In this document: in pieces, positions 1 through 11,007 of the stretch
How positions within the stretch are numbered: position 1 is the stretch's first letter
How the letters are laid out: each line of letters begins with the position of its first letter
NCBI GenBank assembly: GCA_013215715.1
Contig: JABSQT010000005.1
Location: forward strand, 1 to 57,002
DNA length: 57,002 bases
Source of the DNA: Mycoplasmatales bacterium
Lineage (GTDB): Bacteria; Bacillota_I; Bacilli_A; Mycoplasmatales; Metamycoplasmataceae
Direction: 5' to 3'
Notes under the pieces: generated by a model
Seen by the model: only the letters and a program-made list of their open reading frames with translations
What the model was told of the DNA's origin: nothing
The model's database searches: none
Made by a program: the position numbers and the translations under genes

Positions 1-67
1 AGCCACCCGCTAAAACACCTCCCATATTGCTCCACCCCATTGGTGAATAATACTTTTTGGGGATCAC
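1..67 (-). CDS. Possible N-terminus of a protein running off the left edge
   Basis: On the minus strand a reading frame opens with GTG at 67 and stays open to the window edge (about 22 codons, Gly/Tyr/Met-rich, ending in VLAGG). These bases are clearly richer in G+C than the AT-rich DNA just upstream, which suggests coding. There is no Shine-Dalgarno motif and an in-frame TAA lies a few codons upstream. Too short to recognise; it may be chance. Confidence 0.22.
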   Translation of the reverse strand, partial: MIPKKYYSPMGWSNMGGVLAGG

Positions 68-353
68 ATAATTAAATCATATAAAAATATTTTATAATAT
101 ATAAATATTTTATAAAATATTTTAATAGAATTGAATGAACATCTTAAAACATTGGGGAATTCGAACTTTGAAATTATTTAATTCAAGAATGTAAATTCAA
201 AAGACGAATTATTAATAAACTTTCTTTAATGGGAATTGAGTTTTAAAGGATTTATATTTTAAAATGTAATATTTCATATTTTTAAAATTACAAATATTAA
301 GAAATAATATTCAAATAATTGGGGTTTTTTATTTGTTAATACACTTAATAATA
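68..353. other. AT-rich intergenic region, no gene seen
   Basis: Very AT-rich DNA. Two short plus-strand stretches (from ATG at about 137 and up to the TAA near 246) look faintly coding but are broken and shorter than 25 codons each, so they are at most gene debris. A TTCGAA near 160 is not part of a tRNA. Confidence 0.5.
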
Positions 354-359
354 TATAAT
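354..359 (+). promoter_or_regulatory. -10 box TATAAT of dus
   Basis: Consensus TATAAT 8 bases before the dus ATG; there is no Shine-Dalgarno sequence, so the mRNA is predicted to start at or within two bases of the start codon. Confidence 0.55.
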
Positions 360-367
360 TAAAACAA

Positions 368-1354
368 ATGTTTAAAATAGGGAATATAGAAATTAAAAAT
401 AAGATAATATTAGCTCCAATGGCTGGTGTTACAAATAGTGCCTATAGATTAATTGCGCAAGATTTTGAACCAGGTTATACTTGTACTGAAATGATATCAA
501 ATGTAGGTTTAAAATATAATTCAATAAAGACATTAGATATTGCTAAAGTAAGTTCTAAGGAAAATATTGTTGCATTGCAAATATTTGGCGGAGATGTAGA
601 GGATTATGTTAATGGTGCGAAATATTTTAACAAGCATTCAAATGCTAAAATAATTGATATTAATATGGGGTGTCCTGTTAAAAAAGTAGCGATTAAATCT
701 AAAGCTGGTTCTGCATTAATTAAAACACCTAATAAAGTTAAAGAAATAATTGAAGCAATTGTAGCCGTTATAGATAAACCTTTAACCGTAAAAATTAGAC
801 TTGGATGAGATGATGAATCTTCAAATTATATGGAAATTGCTAAAATTGTTGAGGAAGCGGGTGCTTCAGCTTTAATTGTTCATGGTAGAACTCGTGAACA
901 AATGTATCAAGGAAATGCGAATTGAGATGCAATCAAAGAAATCAAAGAAACTTTAACAATACCCGTTATTGGAAATGGGGATGTATTTACACCTGAAGAT
1001 GCTAAAAAGATGTTGGAATATACAGGTGTTGATGCTGTAATGGTTGCTCGAGCAGCACAATCTAGCCCATGAGTTTTAAAACAAATGAAAGATTATATTG
1101 AAACAGGAACTTACGAATCAGATCCTTCTATTGCTATAATTCATAAAACTATCAATAAATATATGGAGATATTACTTAAAGATTGATCAAAAAAATATGT
1201 ATTAGCACAAACTAAATCAGTAGCATCACAATGATTTGCTAAATTTAAAGGTGCTAGTGCTGAACGTATGGCTTTTATGACTTCTAAAACACTTGAGGAT
1301 TTCCAAAGTAATTTAAATATTTTTGTAGAAGAAATGATTAAAAAATATGAATAA
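368..1354 (+). CDS. dus: tRNA-dihydrouridine synthase
   Basis: FMN enzyme that reduces uridines in the tRNA D-loop. The 328-aa product has the usual family length. It starts with the FMN-binding TIM-barrel segment LAPMAGVTN and carries MGCPVKK with the catalytic Cys near residue 102. The second half shows the phosphate-binding end of the barrel, VHGRTR and later VARAAQSSPW. Several in-frame TGA codons fall at family Trp positions. It is alone on its promoter and ends in its own terminator before obg. The Dus family call is firm; which uridines it modifies (DusB-like by sequence) is inference. Confidence 0.93.
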
Positions 1355-1370
1355 TAATTTAATTAAAAAT

Positions 1371-1396
1371 AAATAACCAATAGTTATTTTTTTATT
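1371..1396 (+). terminator. Intrinsic terminator after dus
   Basis: Inverted repeat AAATAAC/GTTATTT with a 5-base loop followed by a T run. Confidence 0.7.
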
Positions 1397-1401
1397 TCCT
1401 T

Positions 1402-1407
1402 TATAAT
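1402..1407 (+). promoter_or_regulatory. -10 box TATAAT of obg
   Basis: TATAAT exactly 6 bases before the obg ATG with no Shine-Dalgarno motif. The expected transcription start coincides with the ATG (leaderless arrangement). Confidence 0.6.
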
Positions 1408-1413
1408 ACAAGT

Positions 1414-2670
1414 ATGAAATTTATAGATGAAGCAGAAATACATGTAAAAGCAGGTAAAGGTGGTAATGGAGTAGTATCTTTCCGTAGGGAAGCACACGTG
1501 TCACGTGGGGGACCAGATGGCGGAGATGGTGGTCTTGGAGGAAGTATTTATTTTGTGGGTGACCCTGGGATGAATACTCTCTTAAACCTAAAATTAAAAA
1601 GAAACATATTTGGTAATGATGGGGAAGATGGGAGAAGGAAAAACCAATATGGAGCTAAAGGGAAAGATATTTTTATTAAAGTACCTTTGGGAACCTTGGT
1701 TATGAATGGAGATAAATTACTTGTTGACATAACCGAACAAAAAGAATACCTAATAGCTGCAGGTGGTAATGGTGGTAAAGGTAATACGAAATTTAAATCT
1801 TCAAGAAATCAAGCACCTAGAATTTCTGAAAACGGAGATAGAGGTGATGAGTTTAGATTAAAACTTATTCTTAAAGTTCTTGCTGATGTTGGTTTTGTTG
1901 GTAAACCTTCAGCAGGTAAGTCAACATTATTATCTAAAGTTACTAATGCTAAACCAAAAACAGCGGCTTACGAATTTACAACGCTTAACCCTCAATTAGG
2001 GTTATCAAAAATTGGAGAAAATTCATTTGTTGTAGCTGACTTACCTGGATTGATTGCAGGGGCAGCACAAGGTAAAGGATTAGGAATTGAATTTCTTAAA
2101 CACATAGAAAGATGTAGATTAATAGCTCACGTTATTGATTTTGGTGATGAAATGAAAAATCCTATTAAGGATTTTGAAGTAATAAATCATGAGCTCAAAG
2201 AATATTCTTTAGGTTTAGAAAAACGTAAACAAGTAGTTATTGCTAATAAAGCTGACTTAAAAGCATTTTCAAAGAATATAGAAAGATTTAAGAAAGCTTA
2301 TCCTAAAATTGAACTCGTTGAAATTTCAGCATTAACCGAAAAAGGTATTGAACCACTTAAACATAAGTTATATGATGCTTATAGAGCTGCGGATGAAATC
2401 GAATATAAGGCTAAGAAATCGGAAGTTACAATTACTTTTGAAGATGATTTTATTGTTGAAAAAGATTATGAGGGTATGTTTGAAATATCTGGTAAAGAGG
2501 TTGAACGCATCTATGATAAAATTCCTTTATCAACAGGGGAAAACTTTATGAGGTTTAATAAAAAATTATCAGCACTTGGAGTTTGAGATGAACTTAGAAA
2601 ACAAGGTGTTAAAGATGGGGATACTGTTAGAATTTTCTCATTTGAATTTGAATGATCAGAAAGAGATTAA
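1414..2670 (+). CDS. obg: GTPase Obg (CgtA)
   Basis: Essential GTPase that works in large ribosomal subunit maturation and stress signalling. The 418-aa product has all three Obg domains: an N-terminal glycine-rich Obg fold (GKGGNG, GGPDGGDGG), a central G domain with P-loop GFVGKPSAGKST and G3 DLPGL, NKAD as G4, and a C-terminal OCT domain that continues through an in-frame TGA (Trp) near 2584 to TAA. Length is normal for the long-form family. It sits on its own leaderless-type promoter and a terminator overlaps its stop codon. Confidence 0.97.
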
Positions 2671-2690
2671 CTTTCTCTTTTTTATTTTGT
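2658..2690 (+). terminator. Intrinsic terminator overlapping the obg stop
   Basis: AGAAAG/CTTTCT stem with a 7-base loop containing the obg TAA, followed by CTTTTTTATTTT. Confidence 0.65.
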
Positions 2691-2694
2691 TTTC

Positions 2695-2717
2695 ATATAA
2701 CCATTTAGTTATATAAT
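2695..2717 (+). promoter_or_regulatory. Promoter of the copper operon with an inverted repeat
   Basis: A perfect inverted repeat ATATAAC-N6-GTTATAT (2695-2714) overlaps the -10 box TATAAT (2712-2717) of the copZ-like/copA operon. A repressor bound there would block RNA polymerase. It does not match the CopY box TACAnnTGTA, and no regulator gene is adjacent; AT-rich chance pairing is possible. Confidence 0.4.
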
Positions 2718-2741
2718 TTAAATGAAAGGGGTGAGGTAGAA

Positions 2742-2939
2742 ATGAAAATAGTTAAATTACATGCGAAATTGCATTGTGGATCTTGTGAAAGTAAAATCAA
2801 AACAATACTAAAGACTAAAGTTGAAGAAGTGCTTGTTAATGTTGCTTCAGGTTTGATAAAAATTAAATACGATGAAACAAAAATAAATATAGAAGAAATA
2901 AAAGGTCTTATTAGCAACCTTGGTTTTAAATTTGATTAA
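2742..2939 (+). CDS. Small heavy-metal-associated (HMA) protein, CopZ-like metallochaperone
   Basis: A 65-aa single-domain protein of the HMA fold, likely carrying Cu(I) to the ATPase downstream. The metal-binding pair is CGSC near residues 12-15, in the loop after the first beta strand; the spacing of the following helix and strands (KIK.., GLIKIKYDE) matches CopZ. Family members usually have M-x-C-x-x-C; here the context is LHCGSC. A strong Shine-Dalgarno (GGGGTGAGG) precedes the ATG. Its stop overlaps the ATG of the ATPase in TAATG, indicating translational coupling. Confidence 0.85.
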   Translation: MKIVKLHAKLHCGSCESKIKTILKTKVEEVLVNVASGLIKIKYDETKINIEEIKGLISNLGFKFD

Positions 2940-4891
2940 TGGATAAGAATAAGTTATTAAAAATAAAAATAATTTTAGTAATTCCATTATTTTTATTGCA
3001 AGTGTATTTTATTATATTAAATATATTAAAACCTCAAGGTCTAATTAAATTAACATGAAATCCAATTATATGAGCTTTATTAACTACGATAATACTTGTT
3101 GTTTATGGTTGGAAATTATTTTTTATATATAAAAACATGTTTAAAAAGATTTTTGATATGGATACATTATTGGGTTTAGCAGCTCATTCATTATTTTTAT
3201 ATTCTATTATTAATTCTTCTATACATTTCAAAGATTCAACATATTCTTATGATGTTTTCTGAGAAGGGACATCATTATTGGTCATTTTTGCTTTTATAGG
3301 GAACACTTTAGAGTCAAGGCTTAGAAATAAGTCGATTGATGGATATAAAGAGCTCTTAAAGCTTAAAACAAAAACTGTTTATTTGGTTAAAAATAAGAAT
3401 GAAGTTAAAACCCCTATCAATGAAGTTAAAATAGGGGATATTATTGCTATTAGGTCAAACTCAAACATTCCATTAGATGGGAAGATAATAGAAGGAGAAA
3501 CTTATTTAGATTATTCTAAAATTACAGGAGAAACAAAAGTGATTCCTAAGGTTATGGGTGATAGTGTAATATCGGGATCAATAAATTTAAAAAATAAAAT
3601 TTTTATAAGGGTAGAAAAGAGTTTTGAAGAGTCTACCTTATCTCTAATAATAGATAAAGCTGAAGATTTATCATTGATTAAACCCAAAATGCAAATTTTA
3701 GCTGATAAACTTTTAAGGGTATTTACTCCAATAATTTTTTCATTTGCATTCTTTGCGTTTATTTTTTGAATAATAATGGGTTATGGCGCTCACATTCAAC
3801 TTAGTTGATTTAAAGGTCATAACTATATAGATAATGCGTTCCTTTCTTCCGTGACCATCTTAGCGATTGCTTGTCCTTGTGCACTTGGTGTAGCAACACC
3901 ATTAGTTGTAACTATTTCTTCTTCAATGGCAAATAAAAATTCTTTATTATTTTCGGAATCTAAATCATTTGAAAAAATTAAAGATGTGAAAATTATTATT
4001 TTCGATAAAACTGGTACATTGACAACGGGTAAAATGAAAGTGGTTAATTATAAAGGTGATAAAAATTCATTAAAGTTAGCAGCAGCAATCGAAAAACACT
4101 CAATACATCCAATAGCAGATGCTATTTCTTCTAAATTTAAAACTGATATAAAAGTAGATAAAGTTAATGAAATAATCGGCGTTGGTATTGAGGCTCAATA
4201 TAAAGGTGAAAAATATTTAATCGCTAAAACCAATAAAAAATCAAGAATTAAAGGTGCTACTATAGTGTCATTAACTTCTTCTTCTAAAACTTTAGCTACA
4301 TTTGAAGTTATGGATGACATAAAACCTAATGCGTCAAAAACCATTCAAGCATTGCAAAAATTAAGAATTAAAACAGTGATGATTACAGGTGATTCATCAG
4401 GAGCTGCAAAGCGTGTTGCAAACATTTTAAATATTGATGAAGTTCATTCAAATGTTTTACCTGAACAAAAAGCTAAACTAGTTACTAAACTGCGTATAAC
4501 AAATAATTTAAGTTCAAAACAACAAATATTATTTATAGGTGATGGATTTAATGATATTCTTGCTTTGAAAACAGCTGATATATCTGTAGCATTTGCTTCA
4601 GGTTCTGACATAACAAACTCACTTTCGGATATTTCTATTCTTAATGATGATTTATATTCATTAATTAATGCAATTAAAATATCTAAATGAAATCAAGTTA
4701 AAATAATCCAATCTTTATCTTGAGCTATGATATTTAATATGCTTGCTCTACCAATGGCATTTATGATGTTTATACCACCTTGAGTAGCTGCGATAATTAT
4801 GTTGTTATCTGATATAGCAGTTGTTGGGAATGCTTTATTTTATAAAATAAGATCAGAAAAATATTTCAAGAAGAAAAAGAAAAAAACATAA
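2939..4891 (+). CDS. copA: Copper-translocating P1B-type ATPase
   Basis: Membrane pump that exports Cu(I) using ATP. The 650-aa product has hydrophobic helices at residues 8-30, 39-60, 75-90 and 98-115. TGE occurs in the actuator domain (KITGETK), followed by the ion-binding CPC motif (about 312-314), phosphorylation site DKTGT (Asp near 356), HP in the nucleotide domain (KHSIHP), GDGFND and two C-terminal helices. It lacks the N-terminal HMA domain most CopA proteins carry; that domain is encoded as the preceding separate gene. The conserved GDGIND is GDGFND here. It overlaps the HMA gene by one base and ends at a strong terminator. Confidence 0.93.
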
Positions 4892-4927
4892 ATTAAAAAC
4901 ATATGCTTTATGCGTGTGTTTTTAATT
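4891..4927 (+). terminator. Intrinsic terminator after copA
   Basis: 11-bp stem AATTAAAAACA/TGTTTTTAATT immediately after the stop codon. Confidence 0.75.
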
Positions 4928-4988
4928 TATTGTTATACACTTGTTTACTTTAAGTAGGAAGAATTCTTAAATGTAGTATTATATTTAT

Positions 4989-5705
4989 ATGAAATATTCA
5001 GAATACTTAATACAATGACTTCGAGAAGAAGTCAAAAAAGCGAACATGGATGGTGTTATAGTTGGTTTATCAGGTGGAGTGGATTCTTCTGTTGTTGCAG
5101 CATTAGCTAAAAAAGCATTTCCAAAAAACTCATTAGGTGTGTATTTACCAATTAATAATATGGGTCAAGATTTAATCGATGCAAAAGAATTAGCTAAAAC
5201 AATCTCTATTGAAACCCAATTAATCGATTTAACTGAATCATATGAAGCTATGAAGAAAGCTATCAAAACAAAAACAAAGTTAGCAACCGCAAACATAAAA
5301 CCAAGATTAAGAATGTCGGCATTATATGCATTAGCACAAGAGAAAAGGTACTTAGTCCTTGGAACAGATAATGCTGCAGAATGAATACTTGGCTATTTCA
5401 CTAAATATGGAGATGGTGGGGTTGATTTACTTCCTATAGTACATTTAACTAAGGGTGAAGTAAAAGAAATGGCAAAAGAGTTAAAATTACCTAGAACTGT
5501 TTGAATTAAAAAACCTACTGCAGCATTATGAGAAGGTCAAACCGATGAAGAAGAGTTGGGATTCTCATATGATGAAGTAGATAAATATTTAAAAGGAGAG
5601 TTCATTGAAGAAAAAATATTAACAAAAATTAAAAGGCAAATTACTAGCACCAATCATAAAAGAGTTCCTTTACCAGAACCCAAATCTCCAAAAGAATATA
5701 AATAA
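4989..5705 (+). CDS. nadE: NH3-dependent NAD+ synthetase
   Basis: Final step of NAD synthesis: ATP-dependent amidation of nicotinate adenine dinucleotide with ammonia. The 238-aa product is a stand-alone synthetase without the glutaminase domain. It has the N-type pyrophosphatase loop SGGVDSS (about 28-34), the GTDNAAEW region that binds ATP/deamido-NAD, and the C-terminal [12 protein letters not shown] typical of bacterial NadE. Two in-frame TGAs encode Trp after 5384. The start is ATG 4989, 19 codons upstream of the next ATG, because the segment matches the family N-terminal helix. NadD and PncA are elsewhere in this window. Confidence 0.95.
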
Positions 5706-5724
5706 GTACCCACTTATTTTTTTA
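5701..5724 (+). terminator. Intrinsic terminator of nadE
   Basis: AATAAGT/ACTTATT stem with loop ACCC overlapping the stop codon, then a T run. Confidence 0.7.
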
Positions 5725-5728
5725 TAAT

Positions 5729-5753
5729 AAAAAAACTCCATTGGAGTTTTTTA
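5729..5753. terminator. Bidirectional terminator between nadE and the lipoprotein operon
   Basis: AAAAAACTCC-ATT-GGAGTTTTTT, symmetrical A and T tracts, ending on the stop codon of the minus-strand lipoprotein. Confidence 0.75.
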
Positions 5754-7319
5754 AATATTGATATCTTTCATATCTTTTGTTAATAGTTGTGCGATTTGGA
5801 AAATTCCAACAGTATAATTAGATAAAGGGTCTCTTGTAATATTTTTTAATATTTTAAGAACATTGAATTTGAGTGTAGCTGTAGGAACTTTAACAGATAC
5901 TTTAATACCATCATCTAATGTTTTTTGATCAATTGTATCAACATATGGTTTGTAATTTTTATAATTATAAACATTTAATTGTGGAGTTGTAAATGTCTCA
6001 GGTTTTAAAGTGTATGTTCTACCAGTTTTTGTCATTCCGCCATAGAATTGTGCTGTATCTCCCATTAAGTGAGAAACTAACATTTGTAAATTAACTTCCG
6101 TAAATTGCAATGTTTTACCAAAGTCTTCTAATATTAATTCAACTTTCTCAAAAATACCTTTTATTGCCTCTTTATCTCCCATTATTTTTGAAATCATACT
6201 AATATCACCTAAGCCGATACCTTCATGTTTGATTAGTTTTAATAATAAAGGTTTGATATTCTCAAAAAATCTATCATCTATTAAAGATTCGATGTGCTTT
6301 TCATTGAATTTTAATTCAGATTTAATAGTATTTGCTAATTTTGTAGTGGTTTCATTAATTTTGAAATAAATTTCTTTTGTGGTTTCATTTTTAAAAACTT
6401 GTATTTTTGCTGGGTTAAGTTTAACTTCTTCTTTTAAGTGATTTACACCCACTTGTCATGCCGAACCCTTTAATTCACGTCCTCCAACATTCTTAATTAC
6501 AGTTCCACCAATAACACTTTTTGCTAAGCCTAATAGGAACCCTGTTTGTTGAACTAAATCATAATCATGACTTGGTTGTTTGAATAAAACTTTATCACTA
6601 AAAGGTTTATTGAATGCTTTTAAAATTTCATCATATTTTATTTCTGATTTCTTATTATTTTTAATATCTTCTAAAGAACCGATGGGTTTTGTGTTTTTAT
6701 TTTTTATAAAATCCGGAGTTTTTGGATATTCTATATTTATCAAAGTGTCAAGTGTATTGTCCATAACCATCTTCATCTTTTTAAGGATATTTTCAATAAT
6801 TATTGTTCCAAACTTTTCTATTTGTCCATTTCCACCAAGTTTTAATGAAGAAACTAATTCTTTAAGTAATGGTGAAAGAATGTTGGTTGCTGATTCAGGG
6901 TTGGTAATAGCCATATCAATTAATTTATCTAATTGAAATTTGAAATTTATAAGATCTTCTGAGAATTTCTTTTTAGCTTTTAATTTTGCAGTATCTGATG
7001 CTCTGATATCGGTTGCATCGCTTTCTAAGTAACCTATAAAAGCAACTAATGCATAATCACTTGTCCTTTGAGCTTGAGCCCTTAAAGCTGCTTTACCTTT
7101 GAATTTACTTAAGAAATCTCCGAAAAAGTTATTCAACTCAATAGCTGCAGTGTATGCTTGAACGTTCTTTTGCTTCGGAACAACAACTTTATCGTGTTTT
7201 TTGTCGATTGTTTTTGAATTAACTATTGAATTACCACAAGAAACAGCAATTACTACAGGTGTTGCGATTACTAAAGGTGCTATAGAACTTCTTAAAAGTA
7301 TTTTTTTGTTTAATTTCAT
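5751..7319 (-). CDS. Lipoprotein, second gene of a two-gene lipoprotein operon
   Basis: A 522-aa predicted surface lipoprotein of unknown function. The N-terminus is a lipoprotein signal (MKLNKKILLRSS, hydrophobic core, lipobox IAVSC; Cys near residue 28). The mature part is mostly helical and Lys/Asp/Asn-rich, without transmembrane segments. It reads through one in-frame TGA at 6456. Its C-terminal third contains NLQ..L....GD....K.G.....PQ, aligning by eye with the end of the larger lipoprotein just upstream, so the two may share a C-terminal domain. It starts 9 bases after the upstream stop with TAGGAGACAAT as ribosome site. Confidence 0.85.
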
Positions 7320-7328
7320 AATTGTCTC

Positions 7329-10300
7329 CTATAATGAACCAGCAAGTATTAAACCAAGATTAATTAATGGTTTAAGTTTTTTGAATAATACTTCTAGCTC
7401 ATCCTTTCTATAAGTAATTGTGTCTCTATTATCTTTATCAACCGTTGTTATTTGTGGTGATTTATAGTCTCTAAGTATGAAGCTGCCATTTTTATTTTTA
7501 CTAAAACTCATCATAACATTACCTTCATCTCCAAATATATATGTAAGTAGTCCTTGAAGATTATTTTCCATTGAAATCGAAGTGGTAGATAGTGAACCAG
7601 TTATTGAATTAAATAGACTATCTAAATGACTAAGTCCGCTTAAACCAATTTCTGATGCAACTGCTCCTTCACCTAAATTTAACAATCCTTTTAATGATTG
7701 TGAATTTAAAATATCTTTTATTGTTGGGATTAATTTTTTTACAGTATTGCTTTTTAATAATTTAAATATAGCATCAAGCGGAGATTTGGAATCATTAGAA
7801 GTTGCATTTGTTTTGCCCCCGTTTTTTGGTTTGTTTATAGTTTTGGGTTCATATATTTTCTTTGCATCTTCTTCGTAATTTTTACCTTTTATTCTATCCC
7901 TTGCAGCTTTTAATATATCATCTAATTTATTATCACCGGGTTTTAGACGGAAGTTTCCAAGAGTTCCTTTAGAATCAACTTCTGCGTATTTCAAATATTT
8001 TCTGAAAGTATTTGAAATAACTCTTGAATTTACATCTTTAACAATATGATAAATAGGTTTTTGTTTTGTCATTTCTTTATATACTTTAAGATCACCATTC
8101 ATAAGTTCTCGAACTGTTTTGAAAGCCGCATCTTTTTTATCCAATTCATCACCTGCGGTTTCAATTAGTTTATTTTTAGTTAGTTCATTTATAAATTCTT
8201 TATCTTCTTCTGTTTTTGGATTTTGAATGTCGATTAAATGCGCAGGATTCATTCACTCTGGTTTTCAGTATAGTGAATGTTCAATAAAATTGAAAGAATC
8301 ATCAATAAATACCTTAACGATATCTAAGACGTCGTTTAGTATTGTTTTTAATTCAGGTTTTAGTGTTTTATTATCATTAGAAATTATAGAAGTATCAACA
8401 CCCCTGCTTACTAATGTTTTAATAAGTCTATTCGCAATAGATTCTTTATTTGTGACAATCTCGTTGAAGAATCTTTTGTCCAATAAATCATGTATTCTAT
8501 GAAAAGCTTCTGCAAATTCTTTTTTATCTCTTTTATCTAAATCTGTTGACATGTATTTTTTCGCAACTTCAAATAAATTCATTAAGTTGAATTTTAAGTC
8601 AGCTAGTAAATCTTTTCCCATTTGCTCAAATCCATCAATCATTGATTGGATTGCTTCTTTATCCTTTATGGCTAAAGAAGAACCATCACCATTTTTGAAG
8701 TTCTTGAAAAAATCAATAACATTCCTTTTTAAATTGTTAACTTTAATTACTCTTGTGTAAGAACTATCACTCTTTCTGAATACAAGTTTAACTTCATCAC
8801 CATTTTTAATACCAATAATGTTTTGTTTTCGAATTCACGGACCTGTAGCATTATGTCGAATATACATTGTAGTTTCACTCAGCCCTGTAATTTTTGGCGT
8901 ATCAATTACAGCCATTCCATTAGATCCCACAACTCTAGTTTCAGGGATTTGAAAATCATTTTCAAAATAATTTTTACCTTTTGAATTTAAAATTAATTCA
9001 TCTATATGCATAGAATTTATAGAAACAAATGTTTCTTTGAATTTCTTTTCAAATTCCTTTAAATTAAGTTGTTGACCCTCAAAATTGTATAAAGCACCAT
9101 TGTTTTTATTAATATTAATTTTTTTGTATTGAACACTTTCGAATAATAATTGTTCAGTTGAATGTTTGACGAAAAATACTTTATTACTATTGAGTGAGTT
9201 TGATTTCTTTACAACAATAAAACCTTTTTTAAAGTTTGTTTTATTCACTTCTATTAAAGTGCCGTCTGGTTGTTTGATAAAATCTTTTGATTTTATATTT
9301 TTAAAAACTTGAGGATTAATAAGCATCTTTTTAATATCTGCAAGTTTAAAATTCATTCCAACTTTTGCTTTTGGATTGTTAGATACCGTTAATGTATCTA
9401 GATTAATTAAACTTTTTGTTGGAGTTTTATCATTATTCGCTAACTCTTTTGCTTTACTTATTGCTTCATTCTTAGTTTTTAAAATCTTGCCATCAACGAC
9501 TCAAGAAGAATTAGTTCTTTTATTTATATCCTCAACAATATCTGTATTTGTATCAGTTTTTATAGAAGAAATAGAACCATCGTTGTTTACTAATTCAGTT
9601 ACACCTTTAGTGTTTATTAGTTTCTTTAAATCATTTAAGTTTTGTAATGAGTTTAATAATGCATTATTGATGGGGATTACTACTTTTGAGTTGACAAAAT
9701 TATTAATTTCAGTTTCAGCTTCTTTTTTAGTTATGAATGTTTTTTTGTTTACTTCATAATGTTTTGTAAAATTTCACTTTTTTGAATCTTTTTTATAGTT
9801 ACTTAAAGCATCGATGCTTTTTGCTAATTCTAATAAAGATGTTTCATGATTAATTGCAGAAGTGGTAAATCAACCATCATCCTTAGTTGTTCTAAATTTA
9901 TTTTTTGAAATTAGTTTTCAAATCACAAGTGCGTCATCCATTGTTTTTACATCATCTTTAATTATAGAAAGTAGATTTTTAGACTCTGAAGATTTAAGTT
10001 GTTTCTTATTACTAATAGTTGCATCAGAAAATAATCAATATCTTCCATCTCTACCTTTATATAAAGGAATTGTTGTTGAAGAAAATTTTAACTCTGGAAT
10101 TGTTAAAACTAAACGTGTCGAATCAATATCTTTATCACTACTTTTTCATTCTTTAGATTCTTTTGAAATTTCTGTAACAACTCTCATAAGTTCATCTTTA
10201 AATTTATTTAAATCAGTAATTTCTTTAATTTTTGGACGCGTTGTGGGTTTTCCTTTGAATATAAAATTACCCGCTTTAATAGCACTAAGTAAATCGAATT

Positions 10301-10859
10301 TTTTTGGTTCATATTTTTTTTGTACATAAAAATTCCCTGAACCATCGCCACTTGCACCAACTAAAGCTTTAGCTGATTCATAATTTTTACCCTTATATTC
10401 CAAACCATTTATTATGTTTACGAATTTATTTTTAATATCCTTGTATTTTTCTACTTCTTTAAATGTATCTTTTTTAAAATAAACCTCTTTTATTTCATAT
10501 TCTTTTTTAAGATAAGTGATGAAATCATTTTTTGTAGCAAAAGATTTACCATCTAATTGATAACCCTTAACTAATGCTGTTTTTTTTGCTATTTCAAATT
10601 TTTTAGCAATTAAATCATTTTTTGCTTGATTAGCAGATTCTTTAGTTGTATATTCAACACCATTGAACTTTCAAATGTGTTGTCCTTCAGTTATGACTTT
10701 GTGAGTACCACGTCTTTTTCGCCTTTTGTTGAGGTGCGATGCTTTAACTTCCTTTTTTGATTCGGTATTGCCACAAGCTACAGCTACTGTTGAAACTCCA
10801 ACTGCTGATACAGCAACTAATGCAGATGATTTTAAAACTAATTTATATTTTTTCTTCAT
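7329..10859 (-). CDS. Large surface lipoprotein with repeated short motifs
   Basis: A 1176-aa lipoprotein of unknown function, the longest gene in the window. It has a signal peptide (MKKKYKLVLKSSALVAV) and lipobox VAVAC (Cys near 29), then a basic patch KRRKRRG near residue 46. I checked the whole frame: only TGA interrupts it and no TAA or TAG. The N-terminal half carries degenerate copies of a motif like [hydrophobic]-[N/D]-G-K-x-[Y/F]-x-[T/S]-K-x-[E/D]-A. The rest is helical, with a C-terminal segment resembling that of the next gene. AGGGGG precedes the ATG. The promoter lies in the gap before the ZIP gene. Confidence 0.85.
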
Positions 10860-10980
10860 GTTAACCCCCTAATAATTGTTATTAAATATTTTACCATTAA
10901 TTAATAACGCAAACAAATTTTTACAATATTAAAAAAGCTAAATATAAGCCTGTTTTCGGATTTTAATATCGTAAAATTAA

Positions 10981-11004
10981 ATAAAAAAGCACATATGTGC
11001 TTTT
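10981..11004 (-). terminator. Terminator after the ZIP transporter gene
   Basis: 20-bp perfect palindrome AAAAGCACAT/ATGTGCTTTT followed on the minus strand by more T; could act in both directions. Confidence 0.75.
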
Positions 11005-11007
11005 AAA

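Noticed and set aside
137-180. tRNA fragment suggested by TTCGAA
   Set aside because: No acceptor stem, D-arm or anticodon stem can be formed around it.
2348-2551. 67-codon ORF inside obg
   Set aside because: Frame-shifted shadow within the OCT-domain coding part; no ribosome site.
5163-5810. Long plus-strand ORFs opposite the lipoproteins and opposite the coiled-coil protein (for example 55163-55810, 9862-10329)
   Set aside because: They are antisense shadows of Lys/Asn-rich genes and lack ribosome sites; their hydrophobic Ser/Ile/Phe content mirrors the real frame. The interval given is nominal for this class.
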